DNA of 64,000 nucleotides from Combretum micranthum (Eukaryota; Streptophyta; Magnoliopsida; Myrtales; Combretaceae). Made by a program: the position numbers and the translations under genes. The notes under the pieces are model-generated. The model was not told the DNA's origin. It did not search any database and saw only the letters and a list, made by a program, of their open reading frames with translations. The stretch lies in assembly GCA_024138025.1 (NCBI GenBank), contig JAMXBD010000063.1, positions 496,001 to 560,000 of the forward strand, in the 5' to 3' direction. Below, one piece after another: positions 61,151-64,000 of the stretch; within the stretch, counting starts at the first letter, position 1; each line of letters starts with the position of its first letter.

Positions 61151-61444
61151 CATTAAAGAGCATTTATTAGCATTTATTTTTCGGTTTTATTTCGTATTTT
61201 GAGTTGTTTATTTTAAATAGCATTTATTAGCATTAATGCTAATAAATAGCATTTAATTAGCATTTACTTTTCGGTTTTATTTCAAGACTATAAATAGTCG
61301 TGCTAGGGTTGTAATTGAAAAACAACTTATTATCATCATTGAAAATGCACTTTGAGGGGATTTCCTCTAGATTTCACATTATTTTGTGAGTTGAGATACA
61401 TTCGTCGAGTGTTCTCGTTTTATCCACGCTAACTCGCTGCATCA
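61075..61444 (+). repeat. 3' LTR of the complete gypsy element
   Basis: It starts TGATGTAGATGAGG and ends GCTGCATCA. The first 76 bases also encode the last pol residues ([16 protein letters not shown], stop at 61148-61150). The palindrome is at 61222-61247. Confidence 0.95.
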
Positions 61445-62079
61445 CATCAACCTCCGATAGCCACCGTAGCCCCCTCGTCGGAAGAATTCCGACCACACCA
61501 CTATATCCCCCACCGGAAATTGACATCTGCGGGCATTCTCGGACCAATCCGAGATCATTGGACTTCCCGGCATCTTCCAGAACCCGGTTCGACCACTGCG
61601 CAGGGGTTCCGCTGCCTCCAGCCGTTGCCAGCCCCCTTCGTAGGTCGTCACCCGTCGTCGTCACCGGAATCGTTGCCATTCAGTCGCCCCCACTTTTCCT
61701 TTCCGCGCGCGTGCCTGGGTTTGCTTGGGTAAGTTTTCCGTCTCTTTTTCCTTTTTAATAATAATAATAATAATAAGAGAAAGAGGCAATAAACTAATAA
61801 TTTAATACAAATGTCCGTGATGTTTCCGTAGATTTAAAATAATAATGTTTATATATCGCCTATTGCTATTAAAAGAAAATTGGATCATTTATATCAAATA
61901 TTCCTGAGCTAAGTTTTAATTGTTATTAATAAATTATATTCTTATCTGTTTTTTTTTTACCAAACAACCAGCCCATATCATTCAAAGAACTACCCATTAT
62001 CGGGAATATTACAAGTTAAATCAGTTCGAAAGGATGAATCACGCAAGAGTAGCTTTTGGAGTGAGGATGGGGTGGAGAT

Positions 62080-64000
62080 TCACCAATCAAACGGACACAT
62101 CCTTCTCCTAAACGTAGTAGCTACCCAATTAGCAATACTATTTGCATTTCTTCTAACAAACACAAAGGAAAGAGATACATTTTGCAAAGTATTTAAGAAA
62201 GCCGAGCCTTCTTCAAAATAAGGGATGGAAGTCCAATGGAGCCCGCCCTGCTGGCCTTTAAAAGCTCGGACTACCTGCAAACAATCCGATTCAAACCGGA
62301 TAAATCTCCACCCTTTTTCGTTAATTAAACGAAGGCCAAGGTTCAGGGCTGCAACTTCGCTAGCCTCAGCAGAGGGGAAAAAATTCAGCTCCGAGGCTCC
62401 TCCTATCAACAGGCCGGACATATTTCTGGCCACTACTGCAATCCCCCCCCATCTCCTTTGGTCCTATCCAAGAGCCATCCGAATTCAGTCTAATGAGAGG
62501 GCCCCCATTGAAGTCAAGACTCTGGGCTGCTTGTGGGTTTGGGTGTTTGTGCGATCCAGTGAGATGCTGAGGTTCCTGTTCCACCCGTGAACTCGAGATC
62601 TCAGATGCTCCTCCCGCAATCAGCCTCGCAGGACAGCCTCGCTCCAGAATGATCCTTTGTCTCGCCTCTCTGTCTCTATTCTCTGATTGAAGAACAGCTA
62701 CTCCAGATGCGCATGGTACCTCAGCACTTGTGGATTTCCATGTAGCCCCAACTTTCTGTACAGCTACATCAAGGTACATAATCTCGTCTAGTCTTGCTAT
62801 AATTCGACTAGTAGTTGAGCTAGGGTTTGGCACACTATGGTTATAGATCGCCTCGCATCTTCCTTTCCAAATCCCCCATGCTACTTCTCCAATTTCTTTA
62901 ACCTTCTGCTTTTCTTCCTTCTTAGATAGTTTACCCAGCCCTACTAGGCTTTCCCACCAAAGACTGAAGGAGCTAATTTGATTCCTATCAACCCTTAGAC
63001 CTAGCGCCCCAAACCATACGCAAGTAACCCAGCTGCAACAGAAAGGGCATAGCTGAGATTTCGAGGCTCGTCTTTGGTAGAGGTTTGTCATTACTGGCAT
63101 CGCATTTAACATGACTCGCCACAGGAATTGGCTAATTTTTGGTAAAGAGCTATCACACCAAATTTGCTTCCATGTACTCCTAGCCACTTGGTTGGATGAA
63201 GCCGGTTTATTATGCTTATTCAAATTCCTTTCTTTGTGCAACAGGTGGTACACCGATTTGACAGAGCAATCCCCCCTCCTATCGAAAGGCCAGACGAGTC
63301 GATCCTCCACACTTGTTTTTGGGACTAGCATGCTCTGGATGGCTTTGAATTCTTCATTTGAAAGTAAGTATCGAATACACCTTACATTCCATTCAGAATT
63401 TTCTGTATCTATTATATCACATACCCTCAAGTTAGGGTCAATGTTGCTTCCTTTAGATAGACATTTATTCTGCATATGATGGACCCATTTGTCAGATCCA
63501 ACCTTGATCCTATCACCTTTGCCCATAATCCAGCCTGCATTACTATATAGGATCTCTTTCCCTTCAATGAGGCTGCTCCATCCCCAGGATGCCCTGCTCC
63601 CCTTCCCTGCCTCCTTCAAAGAACAACTGGGATAGTAGGTTCCTTTAAGGTATCTCACCCATAAGGCTTGAGGATTTTAGTGTGCCCTCCATGCTAATCT
63701 GGTCAGTAGGCTTAGGTTGAAAAGGTGTAAGTCCCTAAACCCCATCCTTCCTCCTTCCTTGGCCTTACATAACCAATCCTTGTTGACCCAATGCAATCTG
63801 TCCTCTCCTTGATTCTGACCCCACCAGAACTTGATGATCTGAGAATTAACCTACTGACACCATTTGATAGGAAACTTGAATATCCCCATAGAGTAAGTGG
63901 GAATAGCATAGGCCACAGATTTGACAAGGGCTTCCTTCCCTACTTCATTAAGAAGTTTTTGTTTCCAGCCCTGTAACCTCTTTAGAACTTTTTCCTTGAC
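62080..64000 (-). pseudogene. LINE (plant L1-type) pol fragment: RT thumb, zinc-binding region and RNase H, continuing past the right edge
   Basis: Minus strand, from the edge: LQGWKQKLLNEVGKEALVKS-type region, then HWVNKDWLCKAKE/GFRDLHLFNLSLLTRLAWR with a frame change and a stop, RYLKGTYYPSCSL, WIMGKGDRIKVGSDKWV, a zf-RVT segment (LPKISQFLWRVMLNAMPV, CPFC), and a C-terminal RNase H (LNSDGSWIGPKEMGG, then in another frame ASEVAALNLGLRLI, FESDCLQVVRAF, FVRRNANSIANWVA). The RNase H frame breaks at an 8-base C run (62443-62450, plus strand). The endonuclease and RT core lie beyond the window. It ends left at about 62080; no poly-A tail was identified. Confidence 0.85.

Larger units (their letters stand above)
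56180..61444 (+). mobile_element. Structurally complete Ty3/gypsy retrotransposon (5265 bp), CRM-like chromovirus candidate
   Basis: Two 370-bp LTRs (TG...CA) differ at two positions only. A 5-bp target duplication CATCA flanks it (56175-56179; 61445-61449). The primer-binding site TGGTATCAGAGC (initiator Met tRNA type) and a polypurine tract are in place. Gag, protease, RT, RNase H and integrase are in gypsy order. There is no classical chromodomain; instead pol ends with a short acidic tail and its frame runs 76 bp into the 3' LTR, a trait reported for CRM chromoviruses, so I suggest that lineage. Four apparent frame changes (near 56600, 56850, 57195 and 58930) break the polyprotein. Confidence 0.93.
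56071..61780 (+). other. Older LTR-like promoter/leader split by the nested gypsy element
   Basis: Left of the insertion are a TATA box in CACTATAAATAGGGCTC (about 56069-56085) and a leader up to 56174. Right of it (61450-61740) the sequence turns GC-rich (about two-thirds G+C by eye), ends in GGGTAAGTTTTCC, then an (AAT)n run at about 61757-61778. The solo LTR at 26337-28427 has the same order: TATA, GC-rich leader, GGATAAGTTCATCC, (ATT)n. The coordinates given include the young element, which is not part of this feature. Open frames in the GC-rich leader (both strands) are not called as genes. Confidence 0.45.

Noticed and set aside
61374..61758. Overlapping frames on both strands in the GC-rich block right of the complete element
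   Set aside because: They arise from high G+C in a leader-like region. No family motif, and frames exist equally on both strands.
1..64000. tRNA, rRNA or known structural RNA genes
   Set aside because: No cloverleaf with A/B boxes or rRNA core sequence was recognised by eye; a covariance-model search (tRNAscan-SE, Infernal) would be needed to exclude them.

Overview
The window looks like nuclear DNA from a flowering plant, probably a eudicot. It is AT-rich, has short exons with GT-AG introns, carries plant-specific gene families (a GL3/EGL3-type bHLH, a gibberellin-20-oxidase-like 2-oxoglutarate oxygenase, a PPR protein), and is full of nested Ty3/gypsy, Ty1/copia, LINE, hAT and MITE sequence. 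I cannot name the species.

Three protein genes can be assembled exon by exon. (1) 3172-6461 (+): an eight-exon bHLH regulator of the GL3/EGL3/MYC1 clade, 641 aa with no break, but with an eroded DNA-binding basic region. (2) 14263-15554 (-): a two-exon 2-OG/Fe(II) oxygenase of 345 aa with an intact metal triad. (3) 51511-54674 (+): a five-exon small C2-domain protein of 184 aa. Its exons are so short that it is easily missed. Gene fragments are also present: a broken PPR gene (34.76-36.0 kb) and a lone exon of a KsgA/Dim1-type rRNA dimethyladenosine transferase (37681-37830).

Layout: 1-494 is the 3' end of a gypsy element; 3.2-6.5 kb the bHLH gene; 6.5-14.2 kb non-coding with a MITE and diverged duplications; 14.3-15.6 kb the oxygenase; 18-23.5 kb a copia remnant split by a 4.6-kb insertion; 23.6-25.1 kb a degenerate array of about 112-bp repeats; 25.7-28.4 kb a GC-rich TIR-like repeat followed by a 2.1-kb solo LTR with 7-bp target duplications; 29.3-31.1 kb a decayed gypsy element (-); 34.8-37.8 kb gene fragments; 39.3-40.9 kb a hAT transposase pseudogene with a MITE inside it; 41.1-45.1 kb three 1.4-kb tandem units, each holding a copy of exon 1 of the downstream C2 gene; 45.1-50.8 kb a repeat-filled interruption; 50.8-55.3 kb further unit sequence, the C2 gene, and a head-to-tail triplication of its last exon; 56180-61444 a structurally complete gypsy element (370-bp LTRs, CATCA target duplication) nested in an older LTR-like sequence; 62.1-64 kb a LINE pol fragment (-) running off the edge.

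The strongest unexpected signal is the C2 locus. Tandem duplication has copied its first exon upstream (1.4-kb units) and its last exon downstream (an exact 255-bp period). At least one extra copy at each end keeps an open reading frame, and the extra first exon also keeps its splice donor. The second notable point is the bHLH gene, complete in structure but without the His/Glu/Arg DNA-contact residues.
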